From the NCBI GenBank assembly GCA_946699065.1, contig CAMPDV010000078.1:186001-250000 (forward strand): DNA of 64,000 bases. Direction: 5' to 3'. This DNA is from Loxodes magnus (taxonomy: Eukaryota; Ciliophora; Karyorelictea; Loxodida; Loxodidae). Each line of letters opens with the position of its first letter. Positions within the stretch are counted from its first letter, which is position 1. Positions 25,426 through 40,209 of this stretch are shown one piece after another. The notes beneath the pieces were generated by a model. It was not told where the DNA came from, did no database searches, and saw nothing but the letters and a program-made list of their open reading frames with translations. A program made the translations under genes and the position numbers.

Positions 25426-26340
25426 TTCTGCAATACTGGAGTATAAGACGAAACTCCCATCATAAGTACATGAGAATATTATATGGAAGAAAGAGAAAGA
25501 TGTAAATCTTAATTTTAAATAATTTACCTCAATAACAGGCTAGAACTAATAGATCTACCAAACTTTGAACTAATAACATAATATAAGGTAGTAACAAATT
25601 TTAATAATGAATACGTAATCAATAAGTAAAACTGTGGTAATAAATAGATTTTATAGTAAAAGATTAGATTAAAGAAATATTAGAAAAAAGGAATAAAAGA
25701 TACATTGAAAGAACTTTATCATATTAAAAGTAATTGGCAAATATTTTTTGGGGATCTTATGAACATACGTTATTATATAATGAATTAACTAAACAAAGAA
25801 AATAGAAACTAAGCAAGAGGAATTTTAGAGAAAAGTTGAGTTGAATATAATCTAAAATAAGTGAAAAAAAGATTAACGGATAGTGAAAATGAATTAAGAA
25901 CTCAAATTTAGCGTAGAAAAATGTTTAAATTAATTCATTATATATATTATGCTTAATTAAAACCAAAGCATAAGCTAAAATTATATCTTATTTAAATCAC
26001 TAATCTTTATTTAAATTGTATTAGATTGCATTAACTCATTTCTACTAATTTGATACTCATATCAAATACCATTATAAAATCAATCAACTAAACTAAAATT
26101 AAGTTTCTAATTATTTTAATCAATCTATTTCAAACTAAAATTAAGTCTCTAGCAACTAAAAACGGGCTACCTTACAAAACAACTATGGATTAAACTTTTC
26201 AAAATTACTTATTTATACTAAATTTACTATCTCTCTTAATATTAAGCCTTTAGCTTTAACTTAATTTACATCTCTTAACTAAGATTAACAGTTTATTCTA
26301 TTTATAAGCTATTTTACTATATCAATTTAAGGATCACATT
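25426..26340 (+). other. start of the single-copy centre, weak coding signal
   Basis: Here the arms end and single-copy DNA begins. Plus-strand readings such as NWQIFFGDLMNIRYYIMNQ and RLTDSENELRTQIQRRKMF look protein-like, but no domain is recognised and there is no second copy for comparison. Treat as unresolved. Confidence 0.25.
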
Positions 26341-26346
26341 TTAATC

Positions 26347-27760
26347 ATGCTAAGTGTTGCTGTTAAACAATAAAGTTGAAGCTAGTTAAACATTATTCAA
26401 GACAATGATAATTGGACTAATATTATTAAAAGCTAATGAAAATCTATAATCTAATAAAATAAGAACTTCATTAATCAACCAAAATAAATTACACCTAGAA
26501 AATTTATAACTAAATAAGTTATATTTAAGTTAAAGTTGAAATTTTAGATTACAATTTTGATGAAAATTACCTTCAAAAGCTGAAAAATTGTATGAAATAG
26601 CTATTGCATAAAACAATTTTAGTAAAGATAAATAAAATAAAACAAAAGATAAAATGAGAGAAACAACAATAATAAAAAGAAAAATTTAAGAAAAAACTAA
26701 GATGCTATAAAATTAAAAGAAGGCCCAAATCTATTGATAAGGTTATTTTGTGTAATTTTTCTGCTAGATATCAGGCTAAAAGAAAAATAAATAAAATGCA
26801 TGCTGAATATAAACATAACTATGAAAAGAAAACTAGAAAAAAAGTTAAATAACCATAAATTCAAGCAATAATTGTTTCTAATGAGTAGAACTTACATTCG
26901 ATATATCACTGTAGAAATTCGAACAAAAATTAAAAGAACAAGAATTAGATCTCTAATTGCGATTTATAAAGATGTTATGATAATTTTAAGTGCGTGCTTT
27001 TGCTTATTTAAGCCTTTAGAGTTTTTTCAAACCTAAATTTTAATTTATTTTTTTGCCTTTATTCTAACAAAATTATTTACATATTTTTTATTTCTTAAGT
27101 GTTTCTCAATTAAATTTATACATTTTCATAGCTTTTCTATTTCTTAAATTTATAATTTTTGCATTAAAAAATTCCAACAGCTGAGAAATATAATATCTAA
27201 GAATAAATCTTAGGATATTAATTTGAATATCAATGAAGACTAATTTATATAAACAGGCTATTATCTTTTAGTACCTATAGGTATTAGCTTATTTTCTTAA
27301 ATTACCCTAATAATTAATATTCCTCTGATTTATTATAAATTTTACTTTCTTTATTAAAACTTTCTTCAATGATGAACTAATTAGTCTTATTATCTTACTA
27401 ATTAAGATTTTAATTAGCTTTATGCTTCTAATTTTCCTAAATTTACAAATACTTACTTTTTTATTATTTTAAGCTTCGTGCAATATAGATTGTCTTTCAT
27501 ATTATTACTCTTTTTATACAGTTCCGTCTTTTATAAATATTAATTCTCCTTTAAGCTCCAATGAGATATTTCTATAGGAATGTTTAGCTGTATATGTAAA
27601 TATTCAGGCTAATTTTTTTTATAATGGTAGTCTTGGACTATCTATGTTCTGCTTACTTAAAAAGCTTAAATTATTTTATTAATTTTTAATAATTTAAGAC
27701 TTCACTGTATGAAGGGTCACTATGAACTCTTTTGTTGGCACTATTTTAATAAATAAACAC
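26347..27760 (+). CDS. possible multi-pass membrane protein (single-copy centre)
   Basis: From ATG 26,347 (MLSVAVKQQSWSQLNIIQDN) one frame stays protein-like for over 400 codons. The first half is basic and Gln/Asn-rich. The second half has several hydrophobic segments (YYLLVPIGISLFSQITLIIN, TYFFIILSFVQYR, FILLLFLYSSVFYKYQF). I do not recognise a family. In a code without closed frames this is suggestive rather than proven, and introns may be missed. Confidence 0.35.
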
Positions 27761-27814
27761 TTACATTTTATTAATTTTTAAATTAAATTAATTAAAAAAA
27801 GAAAAAGGTTAATC

Positions 27815-28560
27815 CTTAATTATTGAAGCAAGTAAATCATTATCAACTTAATAAAACTTACTAAGCTATTTTATTAGCTGTAGAGACTAAATGTTATTAT
27901 AAATGAGTTATAGAATCAGCTAAACCTTCTATTTTTTGTGATACTATTCATAAACAAGTTGTGAACAGTTAGGTAGCAAGATTGAGGAAGAGACTTAAAT
28001 CTTAATAGAATAATATAAACATTAGAAGTAACAAGTGAAGACTAAGATAAGAATACTTTAATATCATTAATATGTATAATTATAACCTAATAATAATAAA
28101 ACTTAAAGGTGTAAATTTCAAGCTAATTAAAATTCTTTAATGGTATCATGCTGAGATGTAGATCCTAAAAATACTAGGACTTAACTTAAAGAGACAATTT
28201 TTAAGCAGAAAAGAAGATATCAAATAAGATGTTTAAAAGAATTGAAGTTAATTAAAGAATTTATCTGAAAGTTGTAATTTAAATTCAAGGATTTTATAGA
28301 AGTCAATTCTCCATTGACTGGAACATCAAGAACTCCAAAAAGTAAAAATAACTAAAAGGGAATAGAAGTGGAAAAAGAAAGAGTTTAGGAGCAAGTTATA
28401 GATATGAAATAATGTTTTAAGCCTTCAAATGAACTTGATTTATCTAATACCTTTAACATTCATTGAATTATTTAGAATAAGAACATTAATTTGCTTGGTT
28501 ATCTTTTAATAATATTTAAATTTTAATCTTTTAGCTATGAAGCATTAGAGCAAAATGATA
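27815..28560 (+). CDS. possible DNA-binding-type protein (single-copy centre)
   Basis: Two protein-like blocks. Near 27,825 is YQAILLAVETKCYYKWVIES with AKPSIFCDTIHKQV, helix-turn-helix-like in spacing but without a family match. After an ATG at 28,140 come MVSCWDVDPKNTRTQLKETI and EVNSPLTGTSRTPKSKNN, with VEKERVQEQVIDMKQ. They lie in different frames, so they are either two genes or exons with a short intron. Function unknown. Confidence 0.35.
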
Positions 28561-29057
28561 GTATCATCTTATTTAGAAATAAGGAGTAGATTAAAATAAT
28601 AATAATAAGACTCAAGTTTAGATAAAGGGAATTAGTATAATTTTAAGAAAAAGAAATTAATAATAGTAGAAGACTTCTTAACTAAAAGTACTTCTGTTAA
28701 TAAATATATTAATTGAATATCTTTAATTTAATATAAATCTTAATTAAATAAAAGAAAGATTCTTATTTCATTTAAATTAAAGAAATAAAGCAATTAACTC
28801 GGAACAATTAAAATTTTATCTCCATCTAAACAAATTGAGAAACTATTTCAAAATTAGAACTTTAGATTTAGCAAATAAATAAGAATAATTATGATTATTA
28901 GTAAATAAGAAAGTATAAGTCATAAATCAAAAAGAAATTAATAGATATCCAAAAATAAAATTTAAAGACTTTATGATTTACTGAAGATATTGGAAATTAT
29001 TTTTATTTGAAAGTGAAAAAGGACTAATTGAGCAGAATAAATGTAAAACACTATAAA

Positions 29058-29498
29058 ATGCCTGCTAAAAGAACAATTTAAGAAGTATAAAATAAAAAAA
29101 TAGGAAATATTACAATCAGTTTGAATTCTGAATTTGAGGATTCAGAAAAATCTTCACAAGATAAAGAAATGCCTCATTAAATAATTACAAAAGTGGCAAA
29201 AAAAGATAAAGTAAGATATTTTAGGACCATTGAATGAACTACAGCTTTCAGTTCAATAAATGGGAAGTGAAAAATAGAATTTAGAGAAAGATCTTTAATG
29301 TAGAGAATAAGAACAATTTAGGAAATAAGACTCAAATAAAAAGTATCTAAAAATCAAAATCAATCTATAAAGCCAATTTTTATTTTTTCTAGCAAATTTT
29401 TTGTTAGCATGTGCTGATAGAAAGGGACTGAGGGATTTTTAACAATGATTTCACTAAATTATTTAAGATATCTTAAACCTAGAATTAGAAAACTTTGA
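29058..29498 (+). CDS. small basic protein, 146 residues (unrecognised)
   Basis: ATG at 29,058 and an in-frame TGA at 29,496. It begins MPAKRTIQEVQNKKIG, followed by an acidic/Ser stretch (NSEFEDSEKSSQDKEMP) and a basic helical part (RERSLMQRIRTIQEIRLKQ). The N-terminal composition is natural for a nuclear protein, but no domain is recognised. 29.5-31.48 kb after it is AT-rich without a recognised gene. Confidence 0.4.
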
Positions 29499-32400
29499 TT
29501 TGAATAATAAATTAGATACAATTGCGTTAATTATTAAATACTAATCATTATTAATTATTTTTCTATGAAATTAAATTTATAAAAATAATAAATATAAGAT
29601 ACGCAAATAAATTATAAATACTATTATTATAATAATATTATTTTTCGCTTATAATTTGTAATTATAAATGAGTTAGTTTTATACAATTTAATTACCAGAA
29701 ATTTTTATTTTGGATTAAAATATTTAAATAATATTAAATTTTAAATAAGCAAGAATAATATTCAAATTATCTTTTATTTGTATATCTATTGTTCTTAGAC
29801 AATCTTTAGCTCTCCTTTTAATAAAAAACATTCCTAGTTTCATATTTTTTTATTTATAGGCATATTTTAATCAATAAAATTAAAAAATAAATAAGCTTTT
29901 AATTCAAAATTTTAATTAATTTTGCTACTTTACTTAATATATAAAGTTAGAATGCTAATATTTAAATAAAATCAAATAATTTTTAAAAATGAAGCTGAAT
30001 TTAATATTAAGTTTAGAAAATAAAAAATTAAATAATTTTTTTTTATTTATTCAAATATTGAAAAGTTTCCACTTAAGCAGAAGTTTAAAATTTGAAACTA
30101 ATAAAAAAATTAGTAATTTTAACATAATATACATCCATAAAGGATGAAAAATAGTAAAAATAAACTTTTTTTGAATAGGCTGATTATAAGAAAACTGTGA
30201 GTTTGAGGATTTTTTAACATTTTTAATTTTTTATATTTTGAAACTGAAAATTACTAAGAATAATTATTTTTATGTTGAATTTCTTTATTTAAAAAGTCAA
30301 TCAATGCTATATTTGTAAAATTTTTATTCTTTAATATTTATCTTTATCACAAATATTGTTAAATATAAAATTTTAAATTATAATTTTTTTAGTTTTTTAA
30401 ATTAATTAATTTATCCTTTATTTTTCTTTTAGTAATATTTTAAAATAATTTAATAGAAGTTGATAGTTTCAATTAAATAATTAGTAAATTTTATATTCAT
30501 TTTTTATAGAAAATATTAATTTCTTAAGTTTTCCTTATAATTTTTAATTTAATTTTTAAAAATATTTTACTACATTTCTAGGGTTAAAATATAGATTACA
30601 TAATTGATTATATTTTATCTAAAATTAATAAAATATTTTAAATATTTAATTAAATATAATTTAGAATTATAAATTTTCTTAATATTTTTAAATTATATTT
30701 AATTAATTTTTTGCATTTACTTTGGTTTTTTATAAAATATTAAGAGATTTTATATAATAAATTGTTTTAAGTTTTTATTAAACAAAAAGAAAAATATTAA
30801 TTTTCCTTATTTTAATTTAAAAAATTATTCTTCATTAATAAGAAATGTAATCACAGTTTTATTAAATATTTTATCTAGAGGATAATAAAATTTCTTATTA
30901 GTATCTAATTAAACCTATCTAAATTAACTTAAAGTATTTAGAATATTTGTAAGTATAGTTAAAGTAAAATAGAATATTTCTTTTATGTTTTTATGAATTA
31001 ATATTACTAAATGAGTTAGTAAAGGAGGCTATAATATATTAAACACTTGGTTTTAAGATAAATAGAGGATTTTAGATAAATGAATAATTGACTCTATTGA
31101 AGATTTAAATAGCTTTTCTTTATTTAATTATATAAAAGAATAATGCTTTCTCTTTACTATTTATTTTAGTACATATAACTACCTAAATGTTTTATAGAAC
31201 TAGTATCATTAATACTTTAAATTTAATATATTCTTATACTCACTAAAATAAACTTAGATAAATTAAGACTGAATATTTTACAAAATGTATCTTTTTGTCA
31301 GTTTTCCTAACAAAAGTTAATTAGAATAGATAGTTAATAAAAAGGAATATATAAATATAATTTAAATTTAGGAAAATTATAAATAATCTAAAAATCTAGC
31401 TCATTTTAATGCCTAAGTTTCAAATAATTCTATAACTATCTATATTTCTTTTTAGATTTAAATCTTTTTTAATAAGATTAATAAATTATGATGTGCTATA
31501 AAGCAAAACATGAAGAATTGCTGATTAGTAACAATAAGATATAGAATAATAGTAGATTAATAAATGTATTAAGAGTAAATAATAATCTATTAGATTAGTT
31601 TTAAATAGCTTATATTAGCTAATCTAATACTTATATTATCTATTACTACAAACAAACATATTATATTAAGTAAACTCTTTCTGTAATTCAGAAAATAACA
31701 ATAGAAGATATTAAAAATATGCTTTCTTTCTTAAAAAGCTTATAATTTTCTTAATATCAAACAACTTATTTTAATAAAGAGAGTATTAATAGTGGTAACT
31801 ATATTTTTTGGATAAGTATAGAATAATAGAATTAAGTTTTTATCTTTAAGTAATCTAGAATAATTTAGGTACTATTAATTATAAATGATAATTCTAAAAA
31901 TAACATAAATAATAAATATAATATTAGTTTGCTATAAAAAGAGAAAGTTATCTAAATGTATTAATTATAACTAATCTAATATCTTTATAAATTAAAGAGA
32001 AATTTAAACTAATAACTAATAAAGCTAAAAGGATAAAATATTAAATATTTAGTAGACATAATTAAACATATTAAAGCTTATTTTAATAATAAAACTAAAT
32101 ATTACTATTTAATAATTGTAAGATAAAATTAGTGATACACCATTTCTAGTTAGTTTAAATATTTACTTTCTACTACTTCTATTTATTACATTTATATAAC
32201 TTAATTAGAATCAACATTAAAAGTAATAAATTATATTAGTTTATTATTATTTTAAGAGAGACTTTTATAAATAAAAAGTTTTAATTAAATAGTAGTAAGA
32301 AAGTGGACAAATAAAAGAGTTTATCTTATAAATTCTAAAAATGCTTTGTTTTAAATAATTTGATGCTTTTTTAATATTTATTCAAACTAATTAATAAGAA

Positions 32401-32907
32401 ACTTACTTTATTTCATTTTTTTATTAGTAAATAGCTTAAATAAATAATTTTTTTGATTAAATGCAAGTGAAAAACAATAATTAATAACAATAGTTTTTAA
32501 AAGAATTGTAATATTTTATTTATCATTTAAAAGGGTTTACAACGAAATAATTTTTTCTTATTAAGAGTTTTTGATTAAAAGCAAAGATAAGTCGTAATTA
32601 ATAAATGCATATTAAAGTTATTATAATAAGGATATAATTCTTCGTTATAAAACTTTTGAAATAATAATTTATCCTTTTATTTAAAAGCAAAAAGATATAT
32701 AATAATTAAAATTGTAAAAGCTTGTACACTATTAGTTTAATATCTTGTCTTTTTTTAAGACAAAAATAGAAAAATCAATGTTTTAGAAGATACTTATAAA
32801 TATGCTTAATAAATAATTTAAGAGTTTAATTATATTGAAATTGGGTCAGTAAAATTTATTGAGTTATTTTAATTAAATATTTATAGAAGTAAGTTATAAA
32901 AATTAAA

Positions 32908-33979
<1,072 letters not shown>

Positions 33980-34492
33980 GTAACTTATGATTTAACTTAA
34001 TTAAATTTTAAGATTAAAGATATAAGATATTGGTTATGCATTTAAATGAATGTTTAATGTTAATTATGTTTTTAGCTTTATGAAATGCTTGCTTTTTATT
34101 TATTTATTAAAAGGTTGTATATTGTTAAATATTCTTGGTTTAAAATAAAGGTTGAGTAGATAATATAGGTTATTGAAATTAGTGAGGTATGTGATTTAAA
34201 GTGGTAATGTTTAAAATATTAAAAATATAATTTTGCTAAATGAAGACAAATAATAAGTTTAAGTTTAATTTTATTATATAAAATTTATAGATTTATTTTT
34301 AGATTTTGTAAAAATTTCAAGTTAAGTATAAATTTTAATTTTTTTTGTGAAGTAGTTAAAATATTATTTATAAGGTTAAAGTTAGTTTATAATATTGATT
34401 ATAATTTAAAAAATGCAATTAAGTATTTTATTTATTTTATTTTAAACTAAATTTATTTTTTTATTATTTATTTTTTATGATTGATATTTAAT

Positions 34493-34660
34493 ATTAATTA
34501 TTATTAATTATTATTAATTATTATTAATTATTATTATTTATTATTATTTATTATTATTTATTATTATTTATTATTATTTATTATTATTTATTATTATTTA
34601 TTATTATTTATTATTATTTATTATTATTTATTATTATTTATTATTATTTATTATTATTAT
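34493..34660 (+). repeat. 10-bp AT tandem repeat, right arm
   Basis: About fourteen copies of TTATTATTTA following four of TTATTATTAA. Expanded relative to the left arm. Confidence 0.9.
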
Positions 34661-34775
34661 AAAATTTCAAATTTTATGTTTAACATTTATTGTTTCGATT
34701 GGAAAATTAATTTTTCTGATAATAAGTTTTATTTATCTTTCAGATTTAGAGCTTAAATTTCTTGAAAATGAAAAA

Positions 34776-34832
34776 TTTTTTTTCGCTCTGAGTTATTCGC
34801 TACAAAAGATTTTCGGACTACTAAGGCTTTAA
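34776..34832 (+). repeat. TTCGGAC-type dispersed repeat at the edge of an insertion
   Basis: TTTTTTTTCGCTCTGAGTTA, then TTCGCTACAAAAGATTTTCGG followed by ACTACTAAGG. It is the last sequence shared with the left arm before the right-arm-specific insertion begins. Confidence 0.6.
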
Positions 34833-36085
34833 CAAAGTTTTTTAACTTTTAACTTTATGATAAAATAGTAAAAAATTATTATTTACCGAATAATTATTTT
34901 CAATGCTCTTAAACAAATATATCATTTAATTTAAAAAAGAAAAATTTAAAAAAAGTGAAAACATAAAATTATAAACTATAAATTTTAATGAAAAATTGGA
35001 AGAAAAAGCACAATTAATGTAATTATTAATCTTATTAACTAATAATTTTTCACTTTTTCTTTATTAATTTATTTATAAAGAGCTACGCACCAACGAGGTG
35101 CTACGCGCTCTATAATCAAATTTATTTATATATTATTATTTTTTAATTATAAAGAACCTAATTTTGACATCAACATCTTCTTTATATTCAAATAAATATA
35201 TAGAATTATATTAAAAAATAATAGTTACAAAAGTACTAGTAATAATAAAATTATACAAAAACATAATCAGATTTCATTTTAATTTTAATATTTAAATCCT
35301 AAAAATCTTCTATTTAAAATATATTTGAATAAAATACTAATTTTGTCATTAATAAAATTAATTATTTAAGTTAAAATTTTAGTTCAAAATTAAAATTATA
35401 AAGATAATTCCTTTAGAATACCAGAAACTCTGTTATCTTAATGTTTAATTATTAAATCTTAAAAATTAAATAAATTCCCTACTAATTTTAACTTCCAAAA
35501 GTAGAGTACAGATCAGAATTTTGTTTTTAAATATTTCTTTATATTATAAAAAAATAAAGTTTAATATTAAAAAATCTAACAAAAATATAATAATTTTTTA
35601 GATAATATTAAAGTACTAGGAAAGCAAAGTTTTATTTAAAAAGGTAAATTTAAACTAATAGAAACTTATTTAAGATATTTTTGAAGATAATTGAGATATA
35701 CAAATATTTATTTTCTTAAGACTTATAAATAGCTCTGAAAATTATAGATACAAAGTCCTTAAAAAGACTATAGCTTAGTTAATATTTTTCAGAACTTTTA
35801 TTTACAATTTTGATTAATATAATAAAAAATGCAGTATATTTAGAGATGAATTAAAAACTAAATCTTTATTTATAAATGCATAGATTAGTTTAATGCAGAA
35901 ATAAAATAATTCAGAAATATGGCTTATTAAAACTTTAAATTTGTATCTAAATTTATTTTTTAATAATTTCCTACTTTAATACACTTTAAAAAACTGTTTT
36001 AGTATCAAACTTTTGCATTCGAATTTGCTCAGAAATATGTCAAATTATACAATGAGATGATATATATGGAAGATTATATATTTTT
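34833..36085. other. right-arm-specific insertion, non-coding part
   Basis: Sequence absent from the left arm. Apart from the hairpin repeat at 35,077 it is AT-rich with no recognised gene. It precedes the zinc-knuckle element E3. Confidence 0.5.
35077..35127 (+). repeat. dispersed GC-rich hairpin repeat, copy 2
   Basis: The best-formed copy: AGAGCTACGCACC, loop AACGA, GGTGCTACGCGCTCT, then ATAATCAAATTTATTTA. It lies inside sequence that the left arm lacks, near the start of the 2 kb right-arm insertion. Confidence 0.75.
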
Positions 36086-36089
36086 GGAC

Positions 36090-36870
36090 TATTTAATTAC
36101 GTTAAAATGGCTTCTAACTCAAATAAGAAAATATAGATAATTTTTAATATTAGCCACGAAAGGTATTTAAAATTAAGTTAATAAATTAAATGAAAAGATT
36201 AAAAGCCATGCTATTAAATGCTATAAAAATTCAGTAAGTTAATCATTTATTAAAAAAGGAAATCAGCAATGAACCTGAATCTTCTGAAGAGAATATGAGA
36301 CTGTCATTGCTCAAAGAGTAGCTTAAAAAGATTGCAGCATAATCGTAATAAATGTATTTCAAAGATAATCTAATGAATATTGAGATGGAATACATACCAA
36401 TTTATTAGCAAAGTAAGATGCCTAGATACTGTTACTGCAAGAGAAAAGGTCACTTAGTCAGATAATACTAATAATTTACAAAAAATCAAAAGATAGAAGG
36501 GATGAAATTCTGGAATAAACTTAATTAACTATATTGTACGCATTAGGGTCAACTTATAGAAGAGAATTATAATAAGAATAAGAACTGCATGAAGATATAG
36601 CAGAAGTAAACAAAATCAAAATGAAGAAGATGCTAGCAGGAGCATTGGACATATCATATTACAAGAGGAAGAAAAAGAATGAGCAACAGAAAAAGAAGAA
36701 CAAGAAATCTATGAACAACTTTGTAGGAAGAAACAAGAGTTCTATAAGAATAAATACAATTGAACTTAAAAGTGGCTAATTTTATAATGATAAAGCCACG
36801 ATAATTAATTATTATTATAATAAAGAAAAGGTTTGTGAAATGCAAATGAAACAAGATTAATGAGTTACAT
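36090..36870 (+). pseudogene. coiled-coil / zinc-knuckle element E3 (knuckle decayed)
   Basis: Starts near ATG 36,107 (MASNSNKKIQIIF). It has an acidic/coil stretch NEPESSEENMRLSLLKEQ, a knuckle relic RYCYCKRKGHLVRQY (first and last Cys now Tyr) near 36,425, and LYCTHQGQLIEEN about twenty residues later. A basic tail (GRKRMSNRKRRTRN) follows. Frame changes are present. It lies inside sequence that only the right arm has. Confidence 0.65.
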
Positions 36871-37734
36871 TTTTAAATATATATTAAATGCTTATTATAA
36901 ATTTTAGATTAAAATAAAGTATATTATAAGATAATTAATTATTTTTAGCTAAAATTTATGTCTTTTTTAATAGTTGATAAGTTTATAACTCTCTGAGTAT
37001 TAATAATAATTACTTTAAAATATTATTTAAATAATTTTATTTTAAATTTATATTTTTCTATTTTTATTAATATTTTATTTTTTATACATAAAATTACAGT
37101 AGAATTTTACAATTTGGATGTTACCAAATTAATTTAATAAGCCAGCTAAATTTAAAATAATAATTTATTTTGTAATTTAGCTCTAATCTAAAGTTAATTT
37201 ATTAAATTATGTAATAAATATAGATGTTTATTTTTTAGCAAAATCATCTATATTTAAAATCAATTATAGATAGTTTCACTTTAAATTACATAAATAAGTA
37301 AATAATAAAATATATCAAAATTGCGATTTTTTGGATGAAATTAAAATTTCTTTTTAAGTAGAAATTTATTTATATTTTTATTATTTATAATTCCTATTTT
37401 TTCTTTTTATTGTTGTTTAAGTTATTTAAAAAAATGATTCTTTAGTAAGCCATAGTTTTTTAGTTTGTCTTTCAATAAAAATCTTAATAATTTTATACCG
37501 GTTTGAGATTATGCTAAATAAGAGATGAGAAATTGTAATCCTTGAGTAGGAAAACTATTTGTTTGACTAATCTTATCACCAAAATAATAATAATATTAAT
37601 TTTAAGTTTTCCATTTTAGGGATTTCCAACCCCGTCAGGAATACAGCAGTTCATGCTCCCTGCTGTTAAATATAAAAGTTCGGGTCGCCCAATTTTAGTG
37701 AGATTGGGAACTCGGATTTTTCAAGGTTTTCCCT

Positions 37735-38543
37735 CCTTTAACTTGCCTTGGTTCCATCTTAATCTTGTATATTGAACCATCTGGGTTGCAATACATTCTT
37801 TTCATTCTTTTCATTCTTGCTTCTTCTTTTTTCTTCTTTTGTTGTTCTTTTATCCAATAATTTCTTTATTTCTATTAGAATTTCTAACACTTCCAATAAA
37901 AATGTCATACACTTCAACAACAGAAGCATTTCTTTTTTATTTTGAATTATTTTCCTTGATTTGTTTGCTCTTTCTAGGCTTCGATTTCCATTTGTATAGC
38001 TCCAGTTTCGCTTTACTCTTTCTTAAAAATTTACAATTTCTCTTCTACTTTTCGGAGTCTGTTATCCAGTTCAGTCTGTTTCTAAAGCTAATTTTAGGAT
38101 TCGTTAGTCTGACTTTGTGAGATATTCCAAAAGGCGTTAAGATCTCTTTCCTAGGACATAAGTCTTGACTCAATTCCTTCTGCTAGGTCTAGCTTTGTCA
38201 TCAGCATATCATTGTCCTTCTTCAATCTCTTGACCTCTTCCTGGAGGTTCAGTACCACTTTGATGAGCTACTCCATGCTCATCTGGCTAGAAGAGTTGAA
38301 CTCTGATACCTCCTGGTGGAGAACAGACTTCATCTGTTTCCTCGGTTTCTCGCTTAAGGTTGGAGTTTCGTGTGTATATTCTTCAAGGTTGGCTTTCGTT
38401 CGTTTTGCTAGATTCCAAGTTGTTAGTTCAGTGTTGGTTAAGGTTGTGATAGAGAAGATTGTTAAGATTATTAAGACTTGGTTTCTTGCTTCCTCCCTTC
38501 CTTTTTGGCTTAGGAAGAGGTGGTATAGAAGCCTGACTTGAAA
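37735..38543 (-). CDS. coiled-coil / zinc-knuckle protein E1, right copy
   Basis: Mirror copy in which coil, knuckle and MYCN motif share one frame. Coiled coil: LQEEVKRLKKDNDML ... LRKVEEKLQIFKKEQ. The knuckle CFCCWSVWHFYWKC lies at about 37,884-37,928 and MYCNPDGSIYKIK at about 37,767-37,796. The N-terminal PPLPKPKRKGGSKK block is in another frame, so the exact start is unsure; an in-frame Met before SVLHQEVSEF is one option. The knuckle is typical of nucleic-acid-binding gag/ORF1 proteins. No polymerase is adjacent. Confidence 0.7.
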
Positions 38544-38849
38544 CCTTCAACCATTTTTTTATTCTTATCACCAAAATTAAATTCCAATTATATTTGCTCA
38601 GTTCTGCAAAAAATTTCTTAGTATAATCTAAAAAACTCAAATAAACATAGATTTTCTTAAATAAATTCATTTATTAATAGTTAGAAAGCGAATACATTTC
38701 TTAAATTTAACTAACTAGGTTTTCTATATTCTTTTGAAAATTTGATTCATTATTTTTGTAATCACATTCAGATAGCAAGATATTCTACAATTTAGATCTT
38801 TTGTTTTAGAAATTCGAAATTTTTTTTTAATTGTTCCTTTTCAGAGTTA

Positions 38850-39466
38850 TCATTTTTCAGTATAATTATCGAATTCTTTAAGTTATCTTCTAGCTTATAA
38901 AATGAAAATAGCTTTTAAACTAATTTGAAAATGGTCTGACTATATAGCTAATCCTTCATTTTTAAAGTTATATTTTTCTATTAAGCTTTAAATCATAAAA
39001 TTAACTCTAATTTTCTTCCAAGATTGTTGTCTTATAAATAAAATCTATCTCTTTTCTAATCGCATTTTTAAGATCTTCTAGAGTATCTTTTCTGAATGGA
39101 CTACTATAATCCTAAAATTAATTAACTAGGAAATAACTAAAGCTGAAAATAATAAAAGCACTGAAGAGTATTGATTTTATAGCAGTATTATGAAATACTC
39201 TTTAGAGTTGGAGTTAGTACTTGATTGGAATCTATACTACATTAGTTACTTTTACTTTAGTCTTAAATTCCCCAGAATCATGTTTTCGCTATGTCTAATA
39301 ACAAAATCACATTTATCACTATAAATAATATAAAATAATTACTAAAAAAAAGATTCTAAATATCGTAGTCACTAAAATTATTAAGATAGAAAAGAATAGA
39401 AACTTTTAAGATTACAGCTTGATATTTCAACTCATCTACTTTATATGCATTAAGAAGTGTTTCCAT
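38850..39466 (-). pseudogene. two-membrane-segment protein, right copy, frameshifted
   Basis: Homologous to 19,029-19,646, with ATG at 39,466. At codon about 16 the right arm has one extra base (CAAGCTGTAATC against CAAGAATAATC), which throws the membrane segment out of frame. Total length from start to the matching TGA is 617 nt, not a multiple of three. Confidence 0.6.
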
Positions 39467-39660
39467 AATCTTAAATTTTTTAAAATAATTTATTTTAAAA
39501 TTACAAAGAGTAAATATAAGTAAGAAATAGATTTTAATTAATAAACTATTTCTTATTACTATTTCATTCAAATTTCTTAAATAAAACTTTCCTCTTTTAG
39601 TATTTGCAAAAATAATTTAATACTTAAAATTAATGTTTATTCTAGGTTCTTATATTTTAG

Positions 39661-40077
39661 GATTACTTTATTTATAATAAAATAGAAAGAAGGTCGCATA
39701 ATAAGAAATTATATGAAAGATTCTTTAACGATTATGAAAATAAAAAATTAGAGCTTGACGCTACTCATCCAATAGACTAGAAGTTTATTAAGGAATATAA
39801 AAAAAATAAGTATATATATTGAAGTCTATCCATTCCAGTTTTTTCTATTACTATGGCTTTAGACTGGAAAGTTTGGAGCAAAAAATGTGGACAAAGCCAA
39901 AGAGCTGTTTTTTATAGGATCTTAATTGCAAATGAGACTTGCTGGTGCTTGTCATAATTTTGTCCTTATATATCTATTTCAATGACAGATATGTAAAGAG
40001 CTACATAAGAATGTGTATTTAAATATGAAGTTCAAGTGAATAAGTTTTATTCATAGGACAATTACTCTTAGGATTGA
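39661..40077 (+). CDS. conserved 138-codon reading ending in TGA, right copy
   Basis: Begins DYFIYNKIERRSHNKKLYER, contains IPVFSITMALDWKVWSKKC and TCWCLSQFCPYIS, and ends at TGA 40,075-40,077. Length and frame equal the left copy, and most differences are synonymous or conservative, arguing for a maintained protein. TAG/TAA occur in-frame as Gln and one TGA as Trp. The start is probably in an upstream exon (TTCTTATATTTTAG just before it looks like a 3' splice site). Confidence 0.6.
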
Positions 40078-40209
40078 TATTTTCCGAAGTGAAAAAATTA
40101 ACTAAAATTAAGATTTAATTCAATAGAATATCTAACTTTATGATTCTTTTTTATATCAAATATATATAATAAGAATTTTACTTGTTGTTTTAATCTAAAG
40201 ACATAGATA

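Noticed and set aside
36654-36854. 66-codon minus-strand ORF
   Set aside because: Antisense to the basic tail of element E3.
37839-38541. Several plus-strand ORFs of 93-109 codons
   Set aside because: They are antisense to the E1 coiled-coil/zinc-knuckle gene; the same applies to minus-strand ORFs at 19,955-20,654.
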